Assembly (NCBI RefSeq): GCF_002865645.1
Contig: NW_020194544.1
Span: forward strand, 1-64,000
DNA from: Hyaloscypha bicolor E
Lineage: Eukaryota > Ascomycota > Leotiomycetes > Helotiales > Hyaloscyphaceae
Direction: 5' to 3'
DNA length: 64,000 nucleotides
The notes beneath the pieces were generated by a model. It saw only the letters and a list, made by a program, of their open reading frames with translations, ran no database searches and had not been told where the DNA came from. Shown one piece after another: positions 1 through 11,276 of the stretch (position 1 is its first letter; every line of letters starts with the position of its first letter). A program made the translations under genes and the position numbers.

Positions 1-1503
1 AATCAGAAAATCACTTTTCGCTTCTCGGATTTGTCCGCTAGCTAGCTGTGGGCCTCAGTAGAGAGGGGGGTTTCGCACGAAAGGAATAATTATATCTCCC
101 TTTTCAGTGTAAAAAAATCAATTTTCTTAACAGCTCACGAGCATTTTATTTGGTAATGAGGGAGCCGGTTTGTGCAAATGTCCCATAATACGCTTCCCCG
201 CCGCTTCTCCCCATAGTGCCACTCCTTGACTCTTGGTAGGCTTCACTTCCCGGTTTCGTATAGTTTTCTGGCTTACCGTTTAGGTCCAGTATTGATTCGT
301 TACTAGCTCTCCAATTGATCAGATCCCACTGACAAAGAAATAATGGGAATAAAATGTCAAGTTGATTGATCTGCTAATCACACGAAAAGAGCTTTTATAT
401 AAGGAGTGTGAAGGCACTGAAACGTGCAAAGGGGGATCATGAAAGCCTATGTAAGGCATATAAAACGGAGCAGTTAATAAACCAGGGACGTGACAATGAA
501 CCAGCATGAAACCAATCATCGTCATCCTCTTCACTTTCTTCTGACGAGTCGTCCTTCTCTTCATCATCCTCGCCCCCGGTATCAACCAGAGAAGATTTTT
601 TTTCTTCTGGAATACCTTTGAACCTCGGATCAGTCCCTACCCACGCCATCATCTACAACCAAAACGTTCTGGGCTTTCCTCATTTTATTGGCTTTCAAAT
701 TTTTATTTTTTTTAGAGACTAGTTTTAGTGGTTAGCTGCCCGCCAGACGACAATTACCATCTGCTTCATCCCATGGGATAATTTGAGACGTCATCAAGAT
801 CACGAAGAGCATTATTTCATTGAGGCGCGATGGCTCCGTTCATTATTTGCCAGGCACAGCTTGACCAGTTTCCAACCGGACTAAGACAGACTCGGGGAGA
901 CTTTACAGCAGGAGCCACGATAGCATCGAATTCACATTCATGTCATGTAAGAAGCCAGGGTTTTATGATTTCAAGAAGTTAATCAATTTGACTCCCCAAT
1001 CCAAATCGAAATCCAGACCCGAACCCAAACCCAATCCAAATCCAAACTCAAATCCAAACCCAAAACAACAAAGAAACCAAATCCCGAGAGGCACCATTAA
1101 AACCCAGTGGGAAAGGTATGCCCTCCGCTTGTCCTGACTTGACATTCTGACTGATAATGATAGAGGATAATACAAGTGAATCCTCTTGGTCCTCCAAACC
1201 TAAAAGCCTAAAAGCCTTCCAACATTTATTTCATCTTTCATCGTTCCGTCTTTCGATCATTTCTCTTTCTATCATGCTGCCATCACATTCTGAAACGTTT
1301 CTCTGTCATATTGTTATTTGTTGCGTGATAACTTGTTCGTGGTCTGTCGTGTCGATCCGATTTCCGTGATTGTGAGTGGTGAAGCTCGGCCAGAAGCCTT
1401 CGTGTTAGGGTCCCCGGGACAGGTTGCTCTCAGAGTCTCAAGCATGCCCGTCCCATGGCCAGCGTACGACTTCTGGTTGCATCGATAATGTTGTCGAGGG
1501 CGG
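1..1503. other. Gene-poor left flank
   Basis: I see no convincing gene here. A minus-strand open frame at 437-652 begins at a possible splice acceptor (TTGTAG just before ATG) and encodes an acidic run rich in D and E. It could be a terminal exon of a gene whose other exons I cannot identify. The rest is moderate-GC sequence without family signals. Confidence 0.4.
996..1065. repeat. Short CCAAAY-type hexanucleotide array
   Basis: A degenerate tandem array of six-base units (CCAAAT, CCAAAC, CCCAAA) runs through about 70 bases. It produces a PNPNPNSN-like peptide in one frame, which is most likely a by-product of the repeat. It is not the fungal telomere repeat TTAGGG/CCCTAA. Confidence 0.6.
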
Positions 1504-3084
1504 TTAAGCCGCCTCAACATCGTCGATCCACGATAGGATATTGTATTTGTCCTCATATTCTTGGTACATCGTGGGAAGCGTTTGTTGAGACAAGCTGCAA
1601 TTTCTGTACCAACGCTTGGTCCACACAATATTCTCGAGAACCATCTCGAAAAAGTGTTTCACTTCCATAGAAGACAATTGATGGTCGTCGGGGATGAGTA
1701 GAATTTCCTGGTAGATCAATTGGTTCCACTCGTCTCTGTGGGCTTCGATCTCTTCCTGGATTCTGTGGCGAACAATATAGGTATCGTCCAGGATGGCGTG
1801 GATCTCCTCCTGGGTTTGGATGGTACAGCCAGGGACCTGGCAGAGGTCGCATTCGAAAGAATTGGGGACGAAATTTGGCTCTCTTTCATTGTCTGAGACC
1901 GAGATTGTAGAAGTGGCGTCGCAGTCATCGGAAGGGTTGGCAACTAAGGATGCGTTGGATCCATTGTTCGCGAAAGTGCTGGTGACAAAGCTTGAGTTGC
2001 TCTGATTGTCCTCATATAGGTTGGTGACAGAGCTGCTATTGTCCGAAACGTCGGCCGCATATTTGTCCCCATTGTGCGAAATGGAGGTGGTAGATTCTCC
2101 AGTTGTGTTGCTGGAGCTGCTGACCTTGGAGGCTGGTATTGGTGTGACGCAAGAGGGAATTTCCAAAGTACTTGCATGAGGTAGAACAAGACCCGAACCG
2201 TGACATTCGGGCTGATTTGGGGGGATGGGGTTGCGGGATTTGTTCATGTACTTGCTGACCTTGAGGATTGCCTCTGGTGTATGTGGTGTGTAGAATTTCG
2301 GAAGTGGCAATGTACTAGGATCCGGTCCAAGCCCCCAACTCGGACCTGCGTATGCCGGCTTGTTGTGATCTGCTTTGGAGAGGAATTTCTTGCTGCCTTC
2401 GTTGAGGTTGTTCCGCTTCGAGAAGGGCTCTTCGATGGTTGCCTTGCTGGCATTTTTGACTCGGTTTCGTCGGCCTCTGCGACGGCGGCCTCTTTGTTTT
2501 GTTGGTGTGGATGGTTGGCTCACATTGTACGAAGAGTCTGTGGAACATTGCTGAAAGCTGTCAGTTTCGATATGGGAGATGGAATATTTGGAAGCCAAGG
2601 AACTGGATTGTTCTACCTTAACTTGAACATTGGAGATTCTGGTGCAAGATTCGTCAAGTGTTTGATGTCTCTCACTAGTTCGGGCAATGGAGGCTTGTTG
2701 TTCCTCGGTAACAGGGACATCAGAGTTGTTGTCAGGGGCTTTGTTGTTTATTTGATGTCTTTCGATGACTGGAACCATGGCGCTCTGATGTTCCTCCGTG
2801 GCAAGAACATCGGATTTATTGTCGAATGGGTTCTCGATGCGTCTCCAATTCTTGCTGATGTCCCGCTTGCCGGCCGGGACAATGATGGGTGCTTGCCCGG
2901 GGACTGGCTTGTAGTTTTTGCCGGTTGGTTTGTAGCGTTTGCGGACCCGGGTAGGGGATGATGGAGAGGCCCCACTGTTGTCGTTCGTCATGGATCTGGG
3001 CTCGCTTGTTGCCCGTACTCGCCATTCGGGAATTTTCCGCTCCTTAGGCGGCGAATAGCTTCGTGAGACTTGGTAATTCGACAT
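1504..3084 (-). CDS. Hypothetical low-complexity protein with Cys motif and helical C-terminus
   Basis: This is a single-exon open frame of 526 residues from the ATG at 3084 (protein start MSNYQVSR). An in-frame ATG at 3141 would add 19 residues; I prefer 3084 because the extra residues look like leader sequence. The first three quarters are Ser/Asn/Thr-rich and disordered, with imperfect internal repeats: two or three copies of a unit containing NSDVxxTEEQQ and ERHQ, and later a run of related DNSSSV / SNSSFV / SNASLV units. A basic patch GRRRRGRRNR could be a nuclear signal. The last about 125 residues look folded, with CDLCQVPGC (a possible metal-binding turn) followed by a charged helical segment. 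I do not recognise the family. Function is unknown; nuclear location is only an inference from the basic patch. Confidence 0.7.
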   Translation of the reverse strand: MSNYQVSRSYSPPKERKIPEWRVRATSEPRSMTNDNSGASPSSPTRVRKRYKPTGKNYKPVPGQAPIIVPAGKRDISKNWRRIENPFDNKSDVLATEEHQSAMVPVIERHQINNKAPDNNSDVPVTEEQQASIARTSERHQTLDESCTRISNVQVKVEQSSSLASKYSISHIETDSFQQCSTDSSYNVSQPSTPTKQRGRRRRGRRNRVKNASKATIEEPFSKRNNLNEGSKKFLSKADHNKPAYAGPSWGLGPDPSTLPLPKFYTPHTPEAILKVSKYMNKSRNPIPPNQPECHGSGLVLPHASTLEIPSCVTPIPASKVSSSSNTTGESTTSISHNGDKYAADVSDNSSSVTNLYEDNQSNSSFVTSTFANNGSNASLVANPSDDCDATSTISVSDNEREPNFVPNSFECDLCQVPGCTIQTQEEIHAILDDTYIVRHRIQEEIEAHRDEWNQLIYQEILLIPDDHQLSSMEVKHFFEMVLENIVWTKRWYRNCSLSQQTLPTMYQEYEDKYNILSWIDDVEAA

Positions 3085-3141
3085 CTTGTTGGTTGAATCG
3101 GATTGTCGAATAGTAATGCTGTAACCGAATACAGTCAGCAT

Positions 3142-5749
3142 TGAAACTTAGGTTGGTGGAAGACAACGTTTTCGAAAATTTGGATGTCCGAACACCATCT
3201 CGAACACTGGAAGGTTCTAGACGATGAAGAGGAACCAGACACTACGATAATACAGTCACAAATATTTATACGACAGCAAGGTAGCGGCGGCGAGGTCAAA
3301 CGGCGACGACATCCTCAAAACTTCTGGAGTCAACTCGGCCCGCGCTCGCAATGCAGCATGAAGCCGAAATGACCAGTTGCCACCTTATCTCAAAATCACC
3401 AGAAGCCAAAGGGAATTGCCCAAGAAGAGCGATATGCAACCGAATTTCAGAGAGCTTCGAACCATCACACGTTATGAATGAACTCGAACCCGACGAATTT
3501 GTATGTCACGTGACAGTTGCCCCTTTTCGTTAAGCGAAACCATGGGGATTTTATATCTCACACCCAGATTTTTGAAATTCGAGCACACAGATCACCCAGG
3601 GCTCAAGGGCACAGGACAAATTTTCTCGATGCACGTGCAATCGCAGCCAAAGTCAGAAAATTCGAAATTCGAAATTCGGGTGGTGCAGAGTCGCTCCTGC
3701 CTTGGGAGCTGAGTCGAGAAATTCTCAGGGAAAGTCACATTTTTCGTGGCAGTTTCACGGGCAGGAGCTTGCGCTCGCTTCACAAGAGAGCCGGATGTCC
3801 CTTCCCAGTTGAGTTGAAGACATTTACGACCGCGGCTACGCAAGGAAAGATTCGCAAATCGAGACAAAACACAACGCGGAAATCGAAATGCAGTGCAAAA
3901 GAAGGGGATGTACGAGAATGCTTAGAACCCAAGAGCTTACGACGAGATTGCGAGAAGAGAAATTACTTACAAGTTGGCTATGATTGTGTTGAGTTGTGTG
4001 GGCGGCGCTCAGGTTGTTGGTATTCGATCGCCTGGAAAAAAATCAGCAGGTGCTCTTGCTACATTTGCGACAGCGGGAAGGAGCGACTTCGAGGTGCAAT
4101 GACGACAAATGCGCTGTAATGTAAAGAAATAAAGAAGGAATTACTTACAACTAGTTACGCGTGAGGGAAGCTGGTGCGTGGTGCCGTTGATTGCTGAAGT
4201 GTGCGAAAGTCGGCAAAAATTCCTCGAGGAGCGGTGCGACCGTGAGGTCGAAGCACCCAACAGCACGACAAATTACAGTGGCGGCAGGATGTAGTGTGTT
4301 GCAGCTGCGAGTCTAGGAGTCTACGAGGAAGGAGAGCCTACTATTGAGGTTGCGGGACTGAATCTTGGTGATTGAAGCTTGAGCGTGAGTGCGAAGCTGT
4401 TATATGAAGATGCGGTGAGGAGGAAGGAAAGGAAATTCGATGTCGATGGGTTCTTATACTCAGTAGAGAGCGCTAGGGAAGGAATCACGCAATCGTGAAG
4501 CTTGGGTACTGTTGAGCAGAATTTCGGAAGCTATTTTGGTGGCCCATGAGGGGAAAGAATTTGGGAGATACCAAAATACGTTGGGACAGAAGGGAAGGCT
4601 TAGTTTTACGATTTTGCGGGGTAACGGCTGCCCTGTTGAGGAATGGGAGCAACTGCGACTTATTTTTAGAGGCTCAATAAAAGTTTGACGGTCTTCACAG
4701 GTGTTCTTCTGGACCAGACATTTGGCAGAATTGGAGGGGTCAAGGCCACCTGATGCGAAAGATCTCGCTGCACCCCTTCCTCGACCGAAAGTTGTTGATC
4801 TTGGGAGAAGATTCAGAGCCCAGGCCTCATGCCTGTGTGGACGAATGCGATCACACCGATGCATCAGGATGAGAGCTCAAAGCTTCCATGATGCCACGAG
4901 AGGCATAGGAAGCTATCGGTATTACAATTTTTGCCAATCTCCAGAAGCACAAATACCTTCCAAGCTTGAATATTCTCGTGGATGAAGTTATATCCTTCTC
5001 TATTTGCCGTTGATGGATTGAATAGACTTTCCAGAGCTGTCTCTACTCCACGGAACTACGTTAAAGGGGGTGGAAAGCAGCTGAACGGAGCAGCAGCTTC
5101 GGAAGACCAAGTTAAAACGAGCCAAAGAAGAAGCCGCGGTCATCATTTCTGGAGCCCATCTTAATGCCAACCTTACTCTAGCAAGAAGCATCTAGAGTCA
5201 AATGTTGGTTCTGTTCTGACAGTTCTAGCCTTGCGCACTACGGAAAAAAGGGGCGGGAGACCCCGCTAGCTCAAACTCAAAATAAACTTCGACGCCAGCG
5301 CCGCCGACACCTTCTCTCAAGCTTCCAATCCGCGAGGGCTGCGGCCTGCTTGGATGGGATTGGACAGGCTGGTGATGACGTTCTCTTCAAGCCTTCCAGA
5401 TTTATGACGATTGCGATGTCGGCCCGGAAGATTTCCAACCACGGTTCTTCTGCCCAGATGCTTCACAACAATAGCGACAAGGGAGTCATCACGTCAAGGC
5501 TTCCAGTTGGTGGCGATCCCGGTCAATAGAATGGTCTCGACTCTCCGATGTCGAGAACGCCAACAGAGAGGTGCCCGAATCAAGTGATTCGAGGCAGATG
5601 AACACTGCTTCCGTTTTGAGCAAGTGCTGTGCCCGAGCACTGACGGGACCGTGGGTGAGATATTCATTCTTGATCGCGGTGTTCGGGTTCAGCTTGTGGG
5701 TCTTATTCAACCGGACTCAATTTTCTGTTTAATGATTTGAAATATATGG
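3142..5749. other. Region without a convincing gene
   Basis: Several open frames cross this stretch but none shows a family motif or consistent splicing. On the minus strand two donor-like GTAAGTAA sites (near 4147 and 3969) with acceptor-like ends suggest a spliced, possibly non-coding or untranslated transcript. On the plus strand, the frame ending at 5729 finishes in one hydrophobic segment (near 5660-5710) and could be the last exon of a small membrane protein. Neither is strong enough to call as a gene. Confidence 0.4.
3261..3270 (-). promoter_or_regulatory. Possible TATA box for the hypothetical gene
   Basis: Read on the minus strand, the sequence is TATAAATATT, about 180 bases upstream of the chosen start at 3084. 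Position and match fit a TATA element, but nothing else supports it. Confidence 0.3.
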
Positions 5750-7761
5750 CTACCTGTAAATTTTCCCTTTCTTCAACTGGGTCAACTCATCCGCCATTCC
5801 AAGCGTTGCCCTTTCACCCTTCATTCCAATGACAACCTCACCAAATCTCAATCCAAGTTTTGAAGTTTCACTGTCAAGAGAGAAAGTGTTCCCTCAGTCT
5901 GACAGGACGTCAAGTCCTGGCTTCCTAGTCGTGGCAATGATCGCAGAGAAGTAAGTGCTCTGCGCCAAGCCGTTGGTGTGGAATGTATAAAGTCCGAGAC
6001 GGACGCTCGGGATGGTGAGCAGGTGCGCGATATCGTAGGGCAAGAGAAGCAAGAGCGGCTTGTAGACGGGGACGTTGTGTGTGGATGCAAATACTACTTG
6101 TGCTGTCGTTGCATTGGGAGAACTGTGAAGAACGTATCAGCAAGAATAACGATTTGGAGACGAGAAACCCACGTCAGGTCCGCGAAAGTTATCATGCTGA
6201 GTGTTGCATTCGTGGCAAGGTCTTCGATCGCTCTCGCGAGGGAACGATTTCGACTGTCCGACACATCTAACATGGCTTTTCAAAGAGTGTGCTGGCGTAA
6301 ATCTGAGTCCAGTTGTTTTTGATTGTCTCGCAGGCATGTAAACCAGTGCGAAGGGCGAACCTCTGGTCTGTGAAAAAAGGGGCTTTGGTAGATGTCCATG
6401 GGATCCACGTTGTGATGTTGCCGCTCAGCATGGTCTGCAATGAGAGGTAGACGGCCATGTATGAGTAGGATTAATAATATACGTATGTCAAAATGGTCAT
6501 ACTATCTTCGTTTTCCTAGAGAGCTTGAACTTTCGAGGCGCGAAGACGGGGTCGAAGTTTCTGAGCTCGCCATTTGAAATGGTTTTCACGCCGTCAGCAA
6601 AGTCGAAATTTGCCGTCCGTGTCCCGTTTCCAAGCGTAAAGATGAAATTTTTATTCGATGTCACGGCCCAGAGCTAGAACGGAAACATCTGACATTCCGG
6701 GGCATCTCCTGGCTGTGTAGAATTTGAAGCCATGGGTTGACAGAAAGAAGGCGTGTATCCTATGTTTCTACTAAAGTTCGCAGTGAGATCAACTTCTTGA
6801 GTATGGAGAAGCTCGATCATATCTCCACTCACAGGTTTCAGAGTTATCATCCCTTCTCCAAGGAGGGGATCAAAGGCTGACGTGACGACGCCATGAACAT
6901 CAGGAGGTCCAGGCACGCCTTGAGCATCCGCCGCATTGGTTGCATGAAGTCTTGGCGTGGTTTGGAATAATTCCAATGTACGAGGCGAGGTCTTTTCTGT
7001 GACCATTGCAATGGGTATTCCGTTGTTTGTAACCAATGACCTTTGGTAGTAGTTGAAGATCGGACTTTGTGTTGAGTTTGGTTCAGCACGTTGTAGATAC
7101 GGCTTTCGGACCTCCATGGTGGATGACGGGCGCTGGGGACTGAATTGGAGAACTTGAATCTGTTCTGCGCCTTTGCGTGACGAGATTGGACACCATTGCA
7201 GAGGGCGGATGGCAAGGAAGTATTAGGAATTACCGTGCTGGGTCATGCATCCGTGTCCTCGTTCAACTGCGGGCATTGGCAGAGCTTTTGTGATCGTGGC
7301 TGTACCGGCAGCTACAGTCAAAGTTCCGGGCAGAAGGAAAGGGGTAAGTGTTAATAACCTGAACGGTGTTAGAGGCAGTGAGAGAAGACAGAAGAGTAAG
7401 ATTACCAGCAAGCCAATGCCAAAAATATTGCGAGAGTCGACTGCTTCCAGATTTCAGCATCAAAGAAACTCAACAAGTTGAACGTCAACGAACACAATCC
7501 ATCCAAAGCGGCGATTGTAAATGATGAGCGTTGATCAACCTGCAAAATGTCCAAAACAGTACGAAGTTCATTACAAAATTTATTCCGAATTTCCGCCACT
7601 GGGGGTGGGGGTGGTATGCAACCCGAATGTCCAAGAGCTCGCGAGGACCTGCAGGCGCCAGGGGGCTTGCATGTATAAATTGCTAGACATTCAAAGACAG
7701 AAAGAAATATGGACAAGATCTTAATTATCTTGCTCCACGTCTCGCATTCACAGATTTCCAA
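5750..7761 (-). pseudogene. Decayed multi-pass fungal membrane protein (PGTLTV-type family)
   Basis: The reading resembles a large family of uncharacterised fungal integral-membrane proteins. An early membrane segment leads into LLPGTLTV, joined across a clean 47-base intron near 7360-7406. A long glycosylation-rich outer region follows, then YLSLQTMLSGN, a second membrane segment at about 5960-6060, and the conserved FSAIIATTRKPGLD end. The frame is broken in conserved stretches. In-frame stops lie at about 7222 (after HGNS), 6674 (after MFPF) and about 5904 (after LDVLSD), and the frame shifts near 6280. At least one more intron (50 bases, near 6123-6172) joins well. The three stops inside otherwise continuous homology argue for a pseudogene. 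An unusual exon pattern or sequencing error is less likely. The N-terminus is not resolved. Confidence 0.6.
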
Positions 7762-7813
7762 TCAATTGAATATACCACAACCCTCGGCATACCCCAGATC
7801 TTCAGATCTTAAA

Positions 7814-10195
7814 TCAAACCTGTGCCGCGGCCCCCGCAACACCCATCTCCCCCCTCGCATGCCTCCCCGCACTATTCTTCTCCACAAACCTCAACGGTCT
7901 ATACGCAGCATCCCACATCTGCTCCCTGACCCACTCCTCTAAATCCTCCCCCCCCTCCGGGATCCCCTCCTGCGTAGCAAGGCCCTCCTCCACAGCCTGC
8001 TGAATAACCGCCTTCGCAATATGCACGCTGATCTCTCTCACATTTATCACATCTGGCAACAACCCCTTATCCGGATCCTTCAGCGCGGGCGATTGTGCAG
8101 CGAGCGATTTCACGGCTGCGACGAGCATTTTGTCGGATAGGAGTTTGGAGCGCGAAAGCACGCAGCCGAGGCCGATACCCGGGAAACAGGTCGAGTTGTT
8201 GCACTCTGCTATTTCGTACTCTTTCCCTTCGTACTTGACCGGTGGGAACGGAGAGCCGGTCGCGATGAGCGCTTTTCCTTTTGTCCATTCGTTGAGATCG
8301 GAAGGAGAGGCTTCGTGCAGCCGTGTCGGGTTGGAGAGGGGAAAGATTATGGGGCGTTCGACGTGGGAGGCCATCTCCTGGACGATTTCTTTGGTGAAGG
8401 ATTTTGGGCCTGGAGTGGGGGTGTTAGTTTGGTTGTGGGGGAAGGGGATTGGAGGTGGGCGTACGGGTGGAGGTCCCGATGAGGACGTGCGGCTTGACGC
8501 CTTTGATGACCGCGAGGAGGTCATGGCCTTCTTTGCCTTCCCATTCTGAGTCGTCACGTGCGTAATCGATTTGTGCATGCGTGAGTTTGTCGTCGTGGGA
8601 TTTTAGGAGGAGGCCGGGTTTGTCGACGCACCTGGTTTCGTCAGAAGAGGGTGGATAAAAGTGGGATCGGCGAGGAGGAGAGCAGGAATACCAGATCTGC
8701 TTTGCAGCCTCGTCCTTTGACTTTCCGCTATCAGCGGCGATAGCATCCCGCACTTGATCAGCAATTCCCGTTCCTGCTGTTCCGGCACCGAAGATTACCA
8801 TACGCATATCTTCGAGCTTTAACTTGCTGACATGGAGACCAGCCATGATCGCGGCCAGTGTGACGCAGCCGGTCCCTTGGACATCGTCGTTGAAGCAGGG
8901 GATCTCGGGGCGATAACGGTCGAGAATGCGACGGGCTGGAAAAGTCAGTTGAGGTCATGAAAGTATCTAAATAAGAGGAGTAGATTGGAAGGGAAATATA
9001 CCATTTGGCAAGCCGAAATCTTCAAAGTGGATGTAGGCGTTAGGGTACAGCTTTCGTGCTGATTGGACGAAGACGTCAACGAAATCATCGTATTCTTTAC
9101 CCCTCACACGCGGTTTCTTCAGTCCAAGGTATAGATCATCGTTGAGCAGTTCTTTACTGTCAGTTCCGCAATCTAGAACGACGGGGAGAGTTCTGTTTGG
9201 GTGGATGCCGGCGCAGAGAGTTGTCAAAACCAACTTAGCGACGGAGATGAGAATTCCACCCACGCCCTGGTCTCCAATACCGAGAATCTCTTCTCCATCT
9301 ATGTGGTGTCAGTCTCTGGTGACTTGAAAAGAGGTTTGTGCGGCTACCTGTCACGACGATGTAGTCAATGTCGTCGGGAGAGCCCCATTGTGCCAGGTCA
9401 TCATGCACTCGACCAACGTCGTTGATGTTCAGGAAGCAGCCCTCCGGTTTTCGAAATAGTCGAGAGTAGTTTTGGATGGCGTCTCCTTCTGTTGGAGTGT
9501 AGATGACGGAGAACATCTCTTTGAGATGGTCTTGAATCAACTGATCGGTGTCAGTGTTGAATGCAGCGCGGCATTGAAGAATATGACAACGCAAATCTCT
9601 CAGATCACCCTTAAAATATTCAGAACTCCCAACTCAATGTCTTGGCCTTCATTGGATATTGATTCCAGCAGCCACGAAGATTATCTAGAAATGGACACAC
9701 GTGCCCATCCTCATCACGTAGGTACGCTCTTCAACCTTGGAAGAATTGAAGAAGAGGAAGGTGATAGGGAGCATGAAGTTCGGAAGGAAAGGAAAGAGAT
9801 TTATAGAAGTATTCTGGAGTCATAAAACTCACTCTGAAATACAGCACTTCATTCTGCTCTCCCAGACTGGTCATGAATGTATTCTTCGCCAAATCATCAA
9901 CTCGAGTCGAATACTGCTGATAAGCTCTTTTCACTTGCTGATCCAAAGTTTGGACATTCTGGGGAAGCAATCCAGTCAATTTGAACGCCTCCCGCTCTTC
10001 CGGAGGAAACCCAGCCCCTTTGTTGAGGTATGGTGTGTTGAGGAGCGCAGCGCCAGTCAACGCACAATCTTGAGGTCCGCTCGTGCTGAGTGGGAGGTTC
10101 CCAAACCTGGGATGCTTTTCGTGAGGTTTGGTCTCCTTGTGGATGGAAGACATCCGTCGTGTAAAATGGGCCATGGTGGGGTGATTAGTTGGCAT
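7814..10195 (-). CDS. mae1: Malic enzyme (oxaloacetate-decarboxylating malate dehydrogenase)
   Basis: Converts L-malate to pyruvate and CO2 with reduction of NAD(P), supplying pyruvate and reducing power. Six exons: 10195-9833, 9540-9348, 9298-9002, 8935-8692, 8631-8465 and 8409-7814, giving 619 residues; the exon sum is a multiple of three and every join restores conserved sequence. The N-terminal malic domain has YTPTEGDAIQNYSRLF (about residue 135) and GIGDQGVGGILISVAKL (about 193). The NAD-binding domain has CFNDDVQGTG (about 298), the Rossmann turn GAGTAGTGIAD (about 333), GTSTRPKSFTKEIV and FPLSNPT. Length is normal for fungal malic enzymes. No clear mitochondrial presequence is visible, so compartment and cofactor preference stay open; ATGs at 10174 and 10150 are alternative starts. 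It is divergent from the zinc-finger gene, about 1.1 kb apart. Confidence 0.95.
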
Positions 10196-11276
10196 CTTGG
10201 GATCGATGCAAGGCAGATTGTGGAGTAGATTTTGGGGTCAATTGCCGTCGAAAAGATGTTCAGCGAGACAAGGCAACGACGAGATATGTTGAAGGAACGC
10301 AGGCGTGGCGTGTATGATCGTTTTGTAATCCGTGTGCCGAAGGGAGAACAAGTGAGCTGACGTTGAGCCTTATCCGTCCTCGCCGTTCCAATGGAGATAG
10401 CTGCTGTATGACGTTGTTTCTTCGGCCCATTCACGGCCCAAACTCTGATTTGACGCACCCTTTGAAAACGTGGTTTTCGATCGAGGTCGGGATTTGCTGG
10501 CATTGATGCTCAAGGTTAGAGAAGAAGCAAGCTTGCAGAGCTGCATAATCTAAAACTAGTCCACATCGAAGATCAGAGAACCTTGGGAAGCTGAACTTTG
10601 TTATTGCAATGGGCTCAAGAGTCACATGACCATCAATCAAGAGCGGTGTTTGTAAACACAGTTGACGATGAAATAAGCTGTGATGCATTCCCTACTTTTC
10701 TATTCCCATCTCGCAGTGCTCGAATGTTGGTACGCAAGGAGCCACACTCCTGTGGGAGACTCGTGAAGAGGAGGAGTGTGGACTATGATGGTCCAGGATC
10801 GGTATTGCAGCAGCCCTCTGTGGAAATCAAGCCCCAAGGACGTGATTTCTTCTCAATCTCCATTCAACTTCCCCACAAGACGTGAGAAAGCTGAAAGGCC
10901 TTCCGAGGAAGGGCTCAGCTTCGGTGCCATGTAGGCGGAGTGATTGATCAAGGTGTTGCTTTTGTCAAAAAAAGAACGCCTCAGAGGAAAGGCGGATGGA
11001 TACAAAATTAACCAACAGAACAAACCCGAAGGATGTCAATCATTTCAATATCAGATCGTGTCGAGCGCATTAACATAATTTGGTTGTTGAGGAAGAAAAA
11101 GAAGGGACAAAGATCTTTCGCTATTACGAAATGAACTCCGGGAGCACTAACCCTATTCGATTAGCGCGTCGGCTAGAACTCCAGCCTTCCGCAATTTCTT
11201 CCTTCCTCGAGACTCAACAGTACCCCATCAATACAACAACCCTCGACATCTCGATTCATCGCCAGTCGAGATCACC
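10196..11276. other. Shared divergent promoter region
   Basis: About 1.08 kb lies between the start of malic enzyme (minus) and the start of the zinc-finger gene (plus). I see no gene or RNA. Short open frames here are shadows. The bases just before 11277 (ATCACC before ATG) are a good fungal start context. Confidence 0.5.

Noticed and set aside
2200..2961. 253-residue plus-strand open frame opposite the hypothetical gene
   Set aside because: It is the antisense shadow of the 1504-3084 gene; composition is Cys/Trp/Val-rich as expected from reverse reading and it has no motif.
3517..4119. 200-residue plus-strand open frame
   Set aside because: Basic, Arg/Ser/Cys-rich with no domain, no start context and intron-like signals on the other strand. 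Not supportable as a gene.
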